Shown here: positions 1 through 8,475 of the stretch, in pieces
How the letters are laid out: every line of letters starts with the position of its first letter
Position numbering within the stretch: the stretch's first letter is position 1
Assembly (NCBI RefSeq): GCF_034314165.1
Contig: NZ_JAVIWK010000001.1
Coordinates: 2,867,001-2,931,000, forward strand
Direction of reading: 5' to 3'
From: Pseudomonas sp. Bout1
Lineage (GTDB): Bacteria; Pseudomonadota; Gammaproteobacteria; Pseudomonadales; Pseudomonadaceae
Length of the DNA stretch: 64,000 bases
Program-made: the position numbers and the translations under genes
The notes under the pieces: generated by a model
Told to the model about the DNA's origin: nothing
Database searches by the model: none
The model's input: the letters and a program-made list of their open reading frames with translations, nothing else

Positions 1-71
1 CCCATCACGGCAAACGCGAGTGCCAGCAGCAGTACCCACAGCAGTACGTTGGAAACAATAAGGCCTTCCAT
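1..71 (-). CDS. mauD: MauD, thiol-disulfide protein of amine dehydrogenase maturation (5' end only)
   Basis: Only the first 23 codons lie in the window; the gene runs off the left edge. The visible N-terminus (MEGLIVSNVLLWVLLLALAF) is a membrane anchor of the kind found in MauD, a periplasmic thioredoxin-like protein needed for disulfide formation in the small subunit of quinoprotein amine dehydrogenases. The start lies 3 bp after the mauE stop and has an AGGTGA ribosome-binding site. The identification rests on this anchor and on the mauB-mauE-mauD order. The small subunit gene should lie further left. Confidence 0.75.
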   Translation of the reverse strand, partial: MEGLIVSNVLLWVLLLALAFAVM

Positions 72-74
72 TGA

Positions 75-614
75 TCACCTACCAATCAGTTTGAGCAGAA
101 GAGGGGAGTTCGCCAGCAGGCCATCGGCTGCGGCGTAAATCAGCAGCGCGACGGCGCTGGCGGCGACGGTGACGAAGCCGTCGAAAAATCCCAGGTCACG
201 GGCAATCGGCAGCACGCTGGCCAGCAAGGCCACGGCTACCAGTGCGCCGTTGCGCAACAGCAGGATCGGCCGCAATGGCTGCGCCTGATCGGGGCCGGCG
301 CAACCGCAGTCGATGTCCCGGCGGCCGCGCCACAGGTTGATGCCAATTGCTGCGGCGTATAGCGCAATCAGGCCGGCGGCGCTGAGGGCGGCCCATGAGC
401 GGGTGGCCGGAACCAGCAGTGCAAAGGCAATCACCAGCTCCAGCGCCGGAATCACCCGGGCGGCGGGGCGAGTCAGGGCCTGGGGCAGCAACTGGTAGTC
501 CGCCAGTTGCCGGTCGAAGCGTGTCGGTGCGCGCAACTTGTGGGTCGCGGCACTGGCCAGCAACACCGCAATGGCGAGGGCGCTGGCAATGATGAAGATC
601 GGGTCGATATGCAT
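75..614 (-). CDS. mauE: MauE, membrane protein for amine dehydrogenase maturation
   Basis: A 179-residue integral membrane protein of the MauE/DoxX-like family with about four hydrophobic helices. A DIDCGCAG motif near residue 100 supplies the cysteine pair typical of MauE. The family is needed, with MauD, for producing the disulfide-rich small subunit that carries the tryptophan tryptophylquinone cofactor. It lies 12 bp downstream of the large-subunit gene and 3 bp upstream of mauD on the same strand, so the three are one operon. An AGAGGT ribosome-binding site precedes the ATG. Confidence 0.88.
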   Translation of the reverse strand: MHIDPIFIIASALAIAVLLASAATHKLRAPTRFDRQLADYQLLPQALTRPAARVIPALELVIAFALLVPATRSWAALSAAGLIALYAAAIGINLWRGRRDIDCGCAGPDQAQPLRPILLLRNGALVAVALLASVLPIARDLGFFDGFVTVAASAVALLIYAAADGLLANSPLLLKLIGR

Positions 615-626
615 GGCCGAACCTCT

Positions 627-1775
627 TTAGTAGGTCATGATCTGGGTCGCAGTCTTCGCAACCTTGGCCATGCTACCGGTGAGTGTGTTGGTCTTCAGGT
701 CAAAGATCTGCAAACCGCCTTCGACGTCAGCGCCCAACAACAGGGGCTTGTCGTCGCCGGTGGCCTGCATGCTCCAGACCGGGGTCGGGGCTTGCAGGGT
801 GGCTATCTTTTTCAGGGTCTTGAGGTCGTAGGCCCAGATGATGGTGCTTGGGTCTTCCCACTTCATCGGTTCGTGGTTGTCGTGCATCAGCACGTACAGA
901 CGGTTGAGTTTTGGCGCCACGGCCATCAGTTGCCAGCCGCCCGGGGCCCAGCCGGTTTTCTTTTCTGCGTCGGTGGTCAGTGACCACGACGGCAGGATTG
1001 TTGGCGCGTCGCCGGAGAAGTCGACGGGACGGATGGTGCCGGTAGTGGTGGTGAAGTAGTAGGTATCACCCACATTCACGGCGCGTTCATTGAGCTTCTC
1101 GGCGTTGGGGTCGAAGAAGTGCGTGCGGTTGCGAGAGGTTTCCTGGCCCTGCTCGTTAAGCGTGACCACTTGCAGGCTGCCGTCGCCGCACAGCGAGGCG
1201 AAGCGGCGGGTGCCGACCGGGTAGTTGAGTACGCAGCCCGGGATCGCGATTTCGCTGGTGACGGCGCGGGACTGGGTGTCGACCACGGTGACCGAGGTTG
1301 ACGGGGTGAAGTTGTAGACGTAGACAAAGCGATCGTCGCTGCTGGTTTTCAGGCCGTAGCGCTGGGTCAGGGATTCGGCGCGTTTGTTCGGGATCAGGAC
1401 TTCCCACGAAGGCGACAGGCTGGAGCTGTCCCAGGCGGTGAGCACGTCGGTGCGGTCGCCCCGGGTACCGCGGGAATAGTAGATATCGGCGCTGTACAGG
1501 GTTTTTTGGTCGTGGCTCAGGGCCGAGGGTGCGGCGAAGCCGGTGGGCACCATGCCGAGGATGCGCTTTTTGTCGGGGTCTACTACGGTGACGCGGCCGA
1601 CCACGAAACTTTCGAATTCTACGTCTACCACGAAGGCGCGGTGGGCTTCTGGCGGGAAGGCCAGGGTGGTCTGGCCGATGGTGTCTGGCGGCAGGTCCGC
1701 CTGGGCGCTGTTCAAGCCGAGTACAAGCAGGCCCAGACCCAGCGCTGACTGTACGTTGATCCTGTTACTTCGCAT
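627..1775 (-). CDS. Amine dehydrogenase large (heavy) subunit, probably aromatic amine type
   Basis: A 382-residue periplasmic protein with a signal peptide (SALGLGLLVLGLNSAQA) and a repetitive beta-propeller body of the methylamine/aralkylamine dehydrogenase heavy-chain family (MauB/AauB). Such enzymes oxidise primary amines to aldehydes in the periplasm and pass electrons to a cupredoxin or cytochrome c. The start at 1775 is preferred over the in-frame GTG at 1784 because GGGAG lies 8 nt before the ATG. It is first in a mauB-mauE-mauD order. The aldehyde dehydrogenase, cytochrome c, FeaR-like regulator and IAA genes to the right suggest an aromatic amine such as tryptamine or phenethylamine rather than methylamine; that choice is inference. 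Confidence 0.87.
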   Translation of the reverse strand: MRSNRINVQSALGLGLLVLGLNSAQADLPPDTIGQTTLAFPPEAHRAFVVDVEFESFVVGRVTVVDPDKKRILGMVPTGFAAPSALSHDQKTLYSADIYYSRGTRGDRTDVLTAWDSSSLSPSWEVLIPNKRAESLTQRYGLKTSSDDRFVYVYNFTPSTSVTVVDTQSRAVTSEIAIPGCVLNYPVGTRRFASLCGDGSLQVVTLNEQGQETSRNRTHFFDPNAEKLNERAVNVGDTYYFTTTTGTIRPVDFSGDAPTILPSWSLTTDAEKKTGWAPGGWQLMAVAPKLNRLYVLMHDNHEPMKWEDPSTIIWAYDLKTLKKIATLQAPTPVWSMQATGDDKPLLLGADVEGGLQIFDLKTNTLTGSMAKVAKTATQIMTY

Positions 1776-1827
1776 TAGGGGCACTCCCTGAATTATTGTG
1801 TTTTGCTAATCGCGGGTGCTTTGGCAG

Positions 1828-1870
1828 ATTCTTGCAACTGGATTCTGCCTTGTGGGGGGATTGCAAGAAT
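1828..1870. promoter_or_regulatory. 10-bp inverted repeat in the amine dehydrogenase promoter
   Basis: ATTCTTGCAA (1828-1837) and TTGCAAGAAT (1861-1870) form a perfect inverted repeat with centres 33 bp apart, about three helical turns. It lies between the TGGCA pair and the start codon, so it could be a repressor operator or a stem in the leader RNA. No regulator is assigned. Confidence 0.4.
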
Positions 1871-1905
1871 TGTTGTGGCTGCCAAGTGGTTGTGTGTCTG
1901 TGCCA
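1867..1905 (-). promoter_or_regulatory. Candidate FeaR-type activator site upstream of the amine dehydrogenase operon
   Basis: On the minus strand, TGGCA at 1905-1901 is repeated at 1884-1880, exactly 21 bp on, followed by CAA within 10 bp. The site lies about 90 bp before the mauB-type start. The same spacing and pentamer occur upstream of the cytochrome c/aldehyde dehydrogenase genes (15392-15430). As I recall, E. coli FeaR sites are of the form TGNCA-N8-AAA. A feaR-like gene is present at 10935. Confidence 0.55.
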
Positions 1906-1920
1906 ATGGGGTGGTTGGGG

Positions 1921-2690
1921 GGTATATCCGTTGTTTTTGTTATGGCTGGTATGGGTTCCGCCCTTACGGCGGGTCACTTTTGAAAGGAGCCCAAAAGTAA
2001 CCAAAAGGCTCTTGCCCCACCACTCGGCACCTCGCTTAGGCTCGGTGTGCCCGAACGCAGGCATTACTCCGCGGGCCGCCGCGACGGCCCGTCCCTGGCC
2101 CGTCGCGGCTAAACCGGCGTCCTGCCGGTTTACCCGCTCCGTAATACCTGCGTTCGGCCAGCGTGGTTGACGGGGCGCCTAAGATCAAGATCACAAGCAG
2201 ATCAAGAACACAGCGGCCTACAGGCCGGCTAGAGTGTTAAAAGCCAGATCAACAGCTAAAGCAGGCACGGTTCCAATGTGGGAGCTGGCTTGCCTGCGAT
2301 GGCATCACCTCGGCACATCTGAAAAACCGAGTTGCCTGCATCGCCGGCAAGCCAGCTCCTACAGCTTTTGATCTGGCTTTTAACACTCAGGTCGGCTTTC
2401 AGGCCGCCGTGCTCTTGCTCTTGATTTTGATCTGACTGCCCCATTCAGCCCGAGGCCGAACGCAGGGATTGAGGAGCGGGTAAACCGGCAGGACGCCGGT
2501 TTAGCCGCGACGGGCCAGGGACGGGCCGTCGCGGCGGCCCGCGGAGCAATTCCGGAGTGAGGGCACACCGAGCCTAAGCGAGGTGCCGACAGGCGGGGCA
2601 GAGCGTTTTGGTTACTTTTGCGCTTTTCAAAAGTGACCCGCTGTAAGAGCGGAACCAATAGCAGCCATTACCCAAATAACGGATATACCC
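1921..2690. repeat. Long palindromic repeat element, copy 1
   Basis: Two arms of about 300 bp in inverted orientation flank a REP core. Each arm runs from a GGATAT(A) edge through GGTTCCGC, a CACTTTTGAAA stretch, CTCGGCACCTCGCTTAGGCT and a GC-rich centre. The whole element reappears at 17391-18164 in reverse complement: its left arm matches the right arm of copy 2 and vice versa. Reading frames inside are not convincing genes. No transposase is visible. It resembles large intergenic repeats of P. fluorescens genomes. Confidence 0.85.
2278..2362. repeat. REP palindrome in the core of element copy 1
   Basis: GTGGGAGCTGGCTTGC at the left end is mirrored by GCAAGCCAGCTCCTAC at the right end around a variable middle. 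It sits at the symmetry centre of the long element. Confidence 0.75.
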
Positions 2691-2696
2691 CCCATC

Positions 2697-3821
2697 TCAA
2701 ACCCCCACCAACGGCAGCGAAAAACTAAACACCGCCCCACACGGCTCAAGATTCTGCGCCCAGATATCACCATCATGCCGACCGATTATGTTCTTGCACA
2801 ACGCCAACCCAATCCCATTACCCCCCACCTTGGACGAAAAGAACCCATCAAAGATTTTCTCCTGCGCCAGCGCCTGAATACCACGCCCACAATCCTCGAC
2901 ACTCAACCGCGCCACGCCTGCATCACGACTGGCGCGCAGGCGCAGTACCCGACGTTCCACAGGCAACTCGCTCATCTCTTCGATCGCATTAAAGGCCAGA
3001 TTCAGAATCACCTGCCCAATCAGCACCTTCTCGCACTGCACCATCAGCGGTTCGGCGCAGGGTGATATCTCCAACTGCACCTGGCTGGGTTCAGCCCGCA
3101 AACTGATGAAGTACCGAGTTTCCTGCAGCAGCTCATTGAGGTCGACCAACTCCGCGCTCCGCTCCAGCTTAACCACGTAATCGCGCACGCTCTTGATTAT
3201 CGTGGATGCATGCTCGACCTGCCGCACGGCACTTTGCAGCCCCCAGCTCACGCCCTGGTCGGCACTGTGGCTGTCGCCCAAACGAATCAACACACCCTCG
3301 ATAAAGTTGCGAGTGGCCGCCAGCGGCTGGCTCAGTTCGTGGGCTATCGCCACAGCCATTTCCCCCATGGCGTTGTAGCGGGCCAGGTATTCGAGCTGTT
3401 GTTCGCTGACACGCCGGGCTTCCTCCGCGCGGATCAGGTCGCGCTTGACCTTGTCTTCCCGGGAAATATCGCGGAACTGCACCATCAGCACATCGCGCCC
3501 GTCCAGGTGCACCAGCGTCGCGACCGCTTCCGAAAGAATCTCCACCCCGGCCTTGGAGCGATAACACCACTCGATGGTCCGCTGGCCGCTGCGGGCCGCG
3601 CGTTCCAGCCAGCGTAACCCGATGGAGCGCTTGTACTTCGGCGCGTCGCGGGTCATGTCCGGGGCTTTCAGCGGGATCAGTTCTTCCAGGGTAAAACCCA
3701 ACGCCGACAGCGCGGCAGTGTTGGCCCAGAGGATGTCCTTGCTCTGCGCATCATGAAGGATGGTGCAGATCGGCATGGCTTCGATCAGGGTGTGGAAATC
3801 AGTGTTATTGGGTAGATACAT
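2697..3821 (-). CDS. PAS-domain sensor histidine kinase of the iac locus
   Basis: A 374-residue kinase without transmembrane segments, so probably cytoplasmic. An N-terminal PAS domain (about 10-120) precedes a HisKA domain with phospho-acceptor H161 in AIAHELSQPLAA, an N box around N278, a G1 box DCGRGI (310-315), FDGFFSSK, and a G2 box GNGIGLAL. The layout is FixL-like. Its natural partner is the FixJ-type regulator at 12568-13173, the only response regulator nearby. It is divergent from iacA and its stop lies 7 bp from the long repeat element. A PAS domain could sense an aromatic ligand, as in TodS/StyS-type systems, or redox state; the signal is unknown. Confidence 0.85.
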   Translation of the reverse strand: MYLPNNTDFHTLIEAMPICTILHDAQSKDILWANTAALSALGFTLEELIPLKAPDMTRDAPKYKRSIGLRWLERAARSGQRTIEWCYRSKAGVEILSEAVATLVHLDGRDVLMVQFRDISREDKVKRDLIRAEEARRVSEQQLEYLARYNAMGEMAVAIAHELSQPLAATRNFIEGVLIRLGDSHSADQGVSWGLQSAVRQVEHASTIIKSVRDYVVKLERSAELVDLNELLQETRYFISLRAEPSQVQLEISPCAEPLMVQCEKVLIGQVILNLAFNAIEEMSELPVERRVLRLRASRDAGVARLSVEDCGRGIQALAQEKIFDGFFSSKVGGNGIGLALCKNIIGRHDGDIWAQNLEPCGAVFSFSLPLVGV

Positions 3822-3911
3822 CGCGTAGCCCTTGACGGTGGAGGGGACGACTACGGTGGCAAGTTATACCGGTTTGCCTGCGCTGGCACGCTCAGAAGTA
3901 ATCGGGGGCGA

Positions 3912-3930
3912 ACTAGGGGATTTCTTTAGC
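3912..3930 (+). promoter_or_regulatory. Shared iac motif, copy 1 (iacA/kinase promoter)
   Basis: ACTAGGGGATTTCTTTAGC lies 102 bp before iacA and about 90 bp before the divergent kinase gene. It matches 16 of 19 positions with the reverse complement of 13289-13307 in the other regulatory gap of the locus (shared pattern ACTAGG-N-G-N-TTTCTTTA-N-C). It is a candidate binding site for the response regulator. Confidence 0.55.
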
Positions 3931-3952
3931 CGGTGGGCTGCACGCCCCAATG

Positions 3953-3991
3953 GTTGATGGTGGATGGGCTTTTTACACTGGACCCATCAAC
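3953..3991 (+). promoter_or_regulatory. Inverted repeat in the iacA promoter
   Basis: GTTGATGG (3953-3960) and CCATCAAC (3984-3991) are exact inverted copies around a stretch containing TTTTTACACT, which could hold the -10 element. The repeat ends 41 bp before the iacA start, a usual place for an operator. No regulator is assigned. Confidence 0.35.
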
Positions 3992-4032
3992 GCCCGCCAC
4001 GGCGTCCATAACAACTACAACGGAGAAAGCCC

Positions 4033-5181
4033 ATGCTGCGTTCGGCCCTCGTGCAACCAGACGCTTTACCCGACGTGCAGCCCGCGCTGTTCCAGCAGGT
4101 GCTCGATGAGGTGCGCCAGCGCCGCGACGAGTTCGACGCCGGCTCCCATGTTCCACGGGACATGATCGAACGCTTCAAGCAGGTGGGCATTTACCGGGCG
4201 GCCACACCGCGCTGTTTCGGCGGCGACGCCCTGGCCCCTGCGAAGTTCTTGCAGATGATCGAGCGTATTTCCGAAGCTGACGGCTCTGCAGGCTGGGTCG
4301 CGAGTTTTGGCAGCGCCGGGGTGTATCTGGCGGCCTTGCCCAAGGAAACCCTCGCCGAACTCTACGCCGACAGCCCCGACCTGGTGTTTGCCGGTGGGTT
4401 GTTCCCGTTGCAGCCGGCGGAGACCGTCGACGGCGGCTGGCAGGTCAACGGCACCTGGAAGTTCGCCAGCGGCTGCAAAGGCGCGGACCTGCTGGGCGTG
4501 GGCATCGGCGCGGCGGGCGGCAAGCCACGTACTGCGGTGTTCAAGCCGGGCCAGGTTGAAATTATCGAAAACTGGGACGTGGTCGGCCTCAAGGGCACCG
4601 GCAGCCACGACCTGCGTGTCACCGACCAATACATCGACGAGCGCTGGACGTTCATCCGTGGCGGCGCCGCCACCATCGACGAGCCGCTGTTCCATTACCC
4701 CTCGATCGCCTACGCCGCCCAGGTGCTGGCGGTGGTCAACCTCGGCCTGGCGCGGGCCGCCCTCGATGAAATCAGCGCCATGGCCAGTGGCAGCGGCATC
4801 ACCGGCGCACCGAAACTGGCGGACCGCGCCTACGTGCGCATCGAAATCGCCAAGGCCGAAGCCCAACTGAGCGCCGCACGCGGTTTCTTCTACGGCGCCA
4901 CCGAACAAGTGTGGAACTCGATCCTTGCCGGCAACCCCGTCACACCCGAGCAAACCAGCCTGCTGCGCCTGACTGCCATTCACGCGTCCCAGGCCGGCGC
5001 CGCCGTGGTGCAGAGCGCCTACAGCCTGGCGGGCACCACCGCGATTTACCTGCGCCACCCGCTGCAACGCTACCTGCGCGACGCCATGGTGGTAACTCAG
5101 CACGCTTTCCTCAGCGAAGGCCTGTACGACGGCGCCGGCTCGGTGTTCCTCGGCGTTCCGCCATTCCCTGGCTACATCTGA
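4033..5181 (+). CDS. iacA: IacA, flavin-dependent indole-3-acetate monooxygenase (acyl-CoA dehydrogenase fold)
   Basis: A 382-residue protein of the acyl-CoA dehydrogenase superfamily branch that includes HpaB/HsaA-type two-component monooxygenases. Such enzymes use reduced flavin from a separate reductase. In iac systems IacA starts IAA attack by oxidising the indole ring, with IacG as reductase. Family features are an N-terminal helical half, a GADLLGVGIG/beta-domain middle, and a C-terminal helical bundle with RHPLQRYLRD. The start has a GGAGAAAGCCC ribosome-binding region. First gene of the operon; iacB follows after 16 bp. Assignment to iac rather than to a generic monooxygenase rests on the neighbouring genes. 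Confidence 0.87.
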   Translation: MLRSALVQPDALPDVQPALFQQVLDEVRQRRDEFDAGSHVPRDMIERFKQVGIYRAATPRCFGGDALAPAKFLQMIERISEADGSAGWVASFGSAGVYLAALPKETLAELYADSPDLVFAGGLFPLQPAETVDGGWQVNGTWKFASGCKGADLLGVGIGAAGGKPRTAVFKPGQVEIIENWDVVGLKGTGSHDLRVTDQYIDERWTFIRGGAATIDEPLFHYPSIAYAAQVLAVVNLGLARAALDEISAMASGSGITGAPKLADRAYVRIEIAKAEAQLSAARGFFYGATEQVWNSILAGNPVTPEQTSLLRLTAIHASQAGAAVVQSAYSLAGTTAIYLRHPLQRYLRDAMVVTQHAFLSEGLYDGAGSVFLGVPPFPGYI

Positions 5182-5197
5182 CTTCAAGGATCAACCC

Positions 5198-5569
5198 ATG
5201 TTCCAAGCCACTCAAGAACCGCTACGCGTCGTGTTTTGCATCGGCATCACCCAGAACTTTTTCGACCTGCCCACCGGCGAAGGCCTGAGCGTGTGGAAAG
5301 GCTTCAGCCAGATGATGGGCGACCTCGGCGCGATGCCGGGCATCAACGTGCTCGGCGCAATGGATGACGACCGCTTGATGGTCGGCCCATCGACCACCTC
5401 ACCCTGGACCGTCTACATCATGGCCGACGTGGATTGCCACCAGTCGGTGATCGACGCTTGCAACCTGTTTCGCACCACGCCGGTGGGTGAGTACAGCCTG
5501 TGGCGCTACGCGAAGATTGAAGCGCGTATTGGCCGCCCGCTGACCATTCCCGACGCGGCCAAGGTGTGA
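5198..5569 (+). CDS. iacB: IacB, conserved small protein of the IAA pathway
   Basis: A 123-residue soluble protein with no signal peptide or membrane segment. It is recognised as IacB from its size, its place directly after iacA and its alternating beta/alpha character, which resembles small dimeric ferredoxin-fold (ABM/EthD-like) proteins. Its exact role in converting IAA to catechol is not settled to my knowledge. It is spaced 16 bp from iacA and 3 bp from the next gene, so it is co-transcribed. Function beyond pathway membership is not claimed. Confidence 0.75.
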   Translation: MFQATQEPLRVVFCIGITQNFFDLPTGEGLSVWKGFSQMMGDLGAMPGINVLGAMDDDRLMVGPSTTSPWTVYIMADVDCHQSVIDACNLFRTTPVGEYSLWRYAKIEARIGRPLTIPDAAKV

Positions 5570-5572
5570 GCC

Positions 5573-6043
5573 ATGGACCTGTTGCAGCGTCTTGAAAGCC
5601 TTGAAGGGGAGAGCCAGGTCCGGCGCTTGATGGCGCGCTATATGGACCTGTGCGATGTACCCCGGGCGGTGACCCGGATCAGCGAGCTGGCCGAGCTGTT
5701 CAGCGTGGATGCGGTCTGGGAGGGCATTGGCGCCAGCACCGCACACACCTTCGGCCAGCATCAGGGGCGCGAGGCGGTGGCGGCGTTTGTCGGCAGCTAC
5801 CTGCCGCCCTCCGAGCACTTCGCGTTGAACCTGCATTTCCTCACCAGCGAGTCGATCCAGGTGCACGGCAGCCGGGCGAAGGGGCAGTGGATCATGCAGC
5901 AGATTTGTACCTACGCCGACCAGCGCAGCGAGGTGTTCGGCACGCGGCTGAACATCGATTTTCGCCGCGTCGACGGCGCCTGGCTCATCGCGCATTTCCG
6001 TACACAGCGCCTGTTCAATACCGCCCTGGGGGTGAGTTCATGA
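5573..6043 (+). CDS. iacI: IacI, SnoaL-like protein of the IAA pathway
   Basis: A 156-residue protein of the NTF2/SnoaL-like fold: an N-terminal helix (LEGESQVRRLMARYMDLCD), a curved sheet, and a C-terminal strand pattern with FRRVDGAWLIAHF. The family includes small hydratases, isomerases and ring-hydroxylating dioxygenase beta subunits. In iac clusters this gene is IacI, of uncertain step. It follows iacB by 3 bp and overlaps iacH in an ATGA, consistent with translational coupling. Confidence 0.78.
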   Translation: MDLLQRLESLEGESQVRRLMARYMDLCDVPRAVTRISELAELFSVDAVWEGIGASTAHTFGQHQGREAVAAFVGSYLPPSEHFALNLHFLTSESIQVHGSRAKGQWIMQQICTYADQRSEVFGTRLNIDFRRVDGAWLIAHFRTQRLFNTALGVSS

Positions 6044-7167
6044 GTACCTTCGTCAGCGAATTTATGCTGGGTGGCAGCGGTAAGCGCGTGGCCATCAAGG
6101 ATTCCATCGACATCGCCGGGCACCCGACCCGCTCCGGCAGCCGCGCCTTTGCCGATGCACCACCGGCGACCAGGCATGCAGACGTGGTGCAGTTGGTCCT
6201 CGACGCCGGCTGGCAGATCGTCGGCAAGACCAACCTGCATGAGTTGGCGTTTGGCGTCACCGGCATCAACGACTGGAGCGGTACCCCGATCAACCCCCAG
6301 GCGCCTGACCGGGTGCCGGGTGGTTCTTCCAGTGGTTCAGCCGCAGCTGTGGCGGCTGGCCTTGCGGACATCGCCATTGGCACCGACACCGGCGGTTCGG
6401 TGCGGGTGCCGGCGGCATGTTGCGGGATTGCCGGGCTGAAGCCGACCTACGGGCGAGTCAGCCGCACTGGCGCGCAACCGGCGGTATCGAGCCTCGATTG
6501 CGTGGGGCCGTTTGCCGCGAATATGCAGGACTTGATTGCGGCGATGCAGGTGATTTGCCCAGGCTTTGAGCCCCACGCTGCGCCGTCCGGCAGCATCCAC
6601 GTGGGTTTTCTGGATGTCGCCTGTGAGCCATGGTTGAAGGCAAGCCTGATGGCCGCCGTCGACGCTGCTGGCTGGCATCAACGCCGCCTGCACCTGGACG
6701 ACTTCGACGCGGCATTTGGCGCCGGCCTGACGGTGATCAACGTCGAGAACTGGGCGGCCTTCGGTCACCTCACAGGCAAAGGCTTGATTGGCGCCGACGT
6801 CGAACAGCGCCTGCTGGCCGCCAGCCGCACCAGCGCTGTCGACCTGGCCCAGGCCGAAGCAGTACGCCGCCGTTTCAGTCACCAGGTGGATGCCGCGCTC
6901 GAAGAATGCTCGGTGTTGCTGCTACCGACCCTGCCAGACCTTCCGCCGACCCTGGCCGAAGCCCGCAACGGCAGCCAGGCGGTGGCCCGCATGACGCCGC
7001 TGGTGCGGCCGTTCAACCTCAGCGGCCACCCGGCGCTGACGGTGCCGGTGACTCTGGCCGACAGCGGGCTGAAGGTCGGCCTGCAAATTGTCGGCCGCAA
7101 GGGCCAGGACGAATGGGTGTGTGCCCTCGGTGCACAGCTGCAACAGAGCCTCACGGCTCACCAATAA
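6040..7167 (+). CDS. iacH: IacH, amidase-signature enzyme of the IAA pathway
   Basis: A 375-residue amidase-signature enzyme. The Ser-cisSer-Lys triad is visible: K20 in AIKDSID, the serine run at 95-99 in GGSSSGS, and S120 in DTGGSVR. It is shorter than typical 450-500 residue amidases, as expected for IacH and the similar AtzE-type members. The ATG at 6040 overlaps the iacI stop and makes the N-terminus begin just before the catalytic lysine. It probably acts on a late ring-opened or oxindole intermediate; the exact substrate is not known from sequence. Confidence 0.85.
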   Translation: MSTFVSEFMLGGSGKRVAIKDSIDIAGHPTRSGSRAFADAPPATRHADVVQLVLDAGWQIVGKTNLHELAFGVTGINDWSGTPINPQAPDRVPGGSSSGSAAAVAAGLADIAIGTDTGGSVRVPAACCGIAGLKPTYGRVSRTGAQPAVSSLDCVGPFAANMQDLIAAMQVICPGFEPHAAPSGSIHVGFLDVACEPWLKASLMAAVDAAGWHQRRLHLDDFDAAFGAGLTVINVENWAAFGHLTGKGLIGADVEQRLLAASRTSAVDLAQAEAVRRRFSHQVDAALEECSVLLLPTLPDLPPTLAEARNGSQAVARMTPLVRPFNLSGHPALTVPVTLADSGLKVGLQIVGRKGQDEWVCALGAQLQQSLTAHQ

Positions 7168-7191
7168 GAACAACGCCTTGAGGAGGGCTCC

Positions 7192-8475
7192 ATGAGTACC
7201 CATGAATACCGGCTGATCGCCAAATCCAAAAGCCTCGATGAATTGGTCAAACACGACCGCGTCGACGTGTCGCTGTACAACGACCCGGCGCTGTTTGAAG
7301 CCGAACTCGAGAAAATCTTCTACCGCACCTGGGTCTGGGTCGCCCATGAAAGCGAGGTGCGCAACAGCGGCGATTTCAAGACCGCGACCATTGGCCGGCG
7401 CCCGGTGATTGTGGTGCGCGACAAGAAAGGCGCGATCAACGTGCTGGAAAACCGCTGCCGCCACCGTGGCGCCACGGTTTGCGAGAAGCACAAAGGCAAC
7501 GCCACCGGCTTCACCTGCCCGTACCACAGCTGGTCCTATGGCCTGGACGGCAAGCTGCGCGCGCTGCCTTACCCGGACGGCTACGAAGGCATCCTGGAAA
7601 AATCCGAATTGCCCCTGACCAGCCTGCGGGTCGACAGCTACGCCGGGATGGTGTTCGCCAGCTACAACGACGACATCGAGCCGTTGGCCGACTTCCTCGG
7701 CGGCGCAAAACATTGGATGGACCTGTTCATGAAGCAGGGCGCCGGCTACCCGATCAAGACCCAGGGTGAACACAAGTTCAGCTTCAAGGGCAACTGGAAG
7801 ATCCAGCTGGAAAACACCACCGATGGCTACCACTTCCCGATCGTGCACAAGTCGTTCATGTCGTCGGTGGATGCCGAAACCTCGGAAATGCTCTCGTTCA
7901 TGACCGACGAGCAGGCTGTCACCCACTCCCTGGGCAATGGCCACAGCGTCATGGTGATGGTGCCCGAGCATGTCGACCTGGACCACGACGACGGCACCGA
8001 GCCGTTGCAGGAGCGCTTTGCCCACGTCACCGAGGAACTGTCGAAAACCATGGAACCGGCCCAGGTGCGACGCATCGTGCGCTCGCTGCATGGCGCCGGG
8101 TTCAACCTCAACCTGTTCCCCAACGTGGCGATGTCGATGTCGTTCTTCCGGGTGCTGCGCCCGGTATCGGTCACCGAGACCGAAATCCGCCATATTGCCC
8201 TGGGCATGGACGGCGGCCCGCAGATCGCCAACCGTGAGCGCCTGCGCATTCACGAGCACTTCCAGGGCCCGTTCGGCTTTGGCAGCCCCGACGACGCCGA
8301 AGCCTGGGACCGGGTGCAACGCGGCTCATATGCCGGCGTGGACGCACCGATTCTGGTCAACCGTGGGCTGAATCGCGAAGTGCTGGCCGAGAACGGCGAC
8401 AAGGTTTCCCACGCCACTGATGAAGGCGGCATGCGCGGGGCCTATGACATGTGGAAAAGGATGATGAACCAATGA
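7192..8475 (+). CDS. iacC: IacC, Rieske ring-hydroxylating dioxygenase alpha subunit
   Basis: A 427-residue aromatic ring dioxygenase large subunit. The Rieske [2Fe-2S] ligands are C89, H91, C109 and H112. The mononuclear iron site is seen in DGYHFPIVH (H214, H219), with bridging D211 before it. In iac systems it dioxygenates the oxindole intermediate produced after IacA, leading to catechol. It has an AGGAGG ribosome-binding site and overlaps iacD by an ATGA. The electron donor should be IacF. Confidence 0.93.
   Translation: MSTHEYRLIAKSKSLDELVKHDRVDVSLYNDPALFEAELEKIFYRTWVWVAHESEVRNSGDFKTATIGRRPVIVVRDKKGAINVLENRCRHRGATVCEKHKGNATGFTCPYHSWSYGLDGKLRALPYPDGYEGILEKSELPLTSLRVDSYAGMVFASYNDDIEPLADFLGGAKHWMDLFMKQGAGYPIKTQGEHKFSFKGNWKIQLENTTDGYHFPIVHKSFMSSVDAETSEMLSFMTDEQAVTHSLGNGHSVMVMVPEHVDLDHDDGTEPLQERFAHVTEELSKTMEPAQVRRIVRSLHGAGFNLNLFPNVAMSMSFFRVLRPVSVTETEIRHIALGMDGGPQIANRERLRIHEHFQGPFGFGSPDDAEAWDRVQRGSYAGVDAPILVNRGLNREVLAENGDKVSHATDEGGMRGAYDMWKRMMNQ

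Noticed and set aside
1796..2170. Open frames of up to 124 codons inside repeat element copy 1
   Set aside because: They follow the GC-rich repeat arms, recur in the copies at 17391-18164 and in both orientations, and have no ribosome-binding site or family features.
1921..2690. Possible insertion sequence
   Set aside because: No transposase frame, no short target duplication seen, and the element is a large palindrome like known intergenic repeats.
3890..3906. Sigma-54-like TGGCACG upstream of iacA
   Set aside because: The -12 GC is missing at the required distance (CTCAGAAGT follows).
4066..5187. A 373-codon frame on the minus strand opposite iacA
   Set aside because: It is antisense to a clear flavin monooxygenase gene and arises from high GC content at third positions.
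6922..8319. A 465-codon minus-strand frame opposite iacH/iacC
   Set aside because: It is antisense to a Rieske dioxygenase gene with all metal ligands intact; no motif in the antisense reading.
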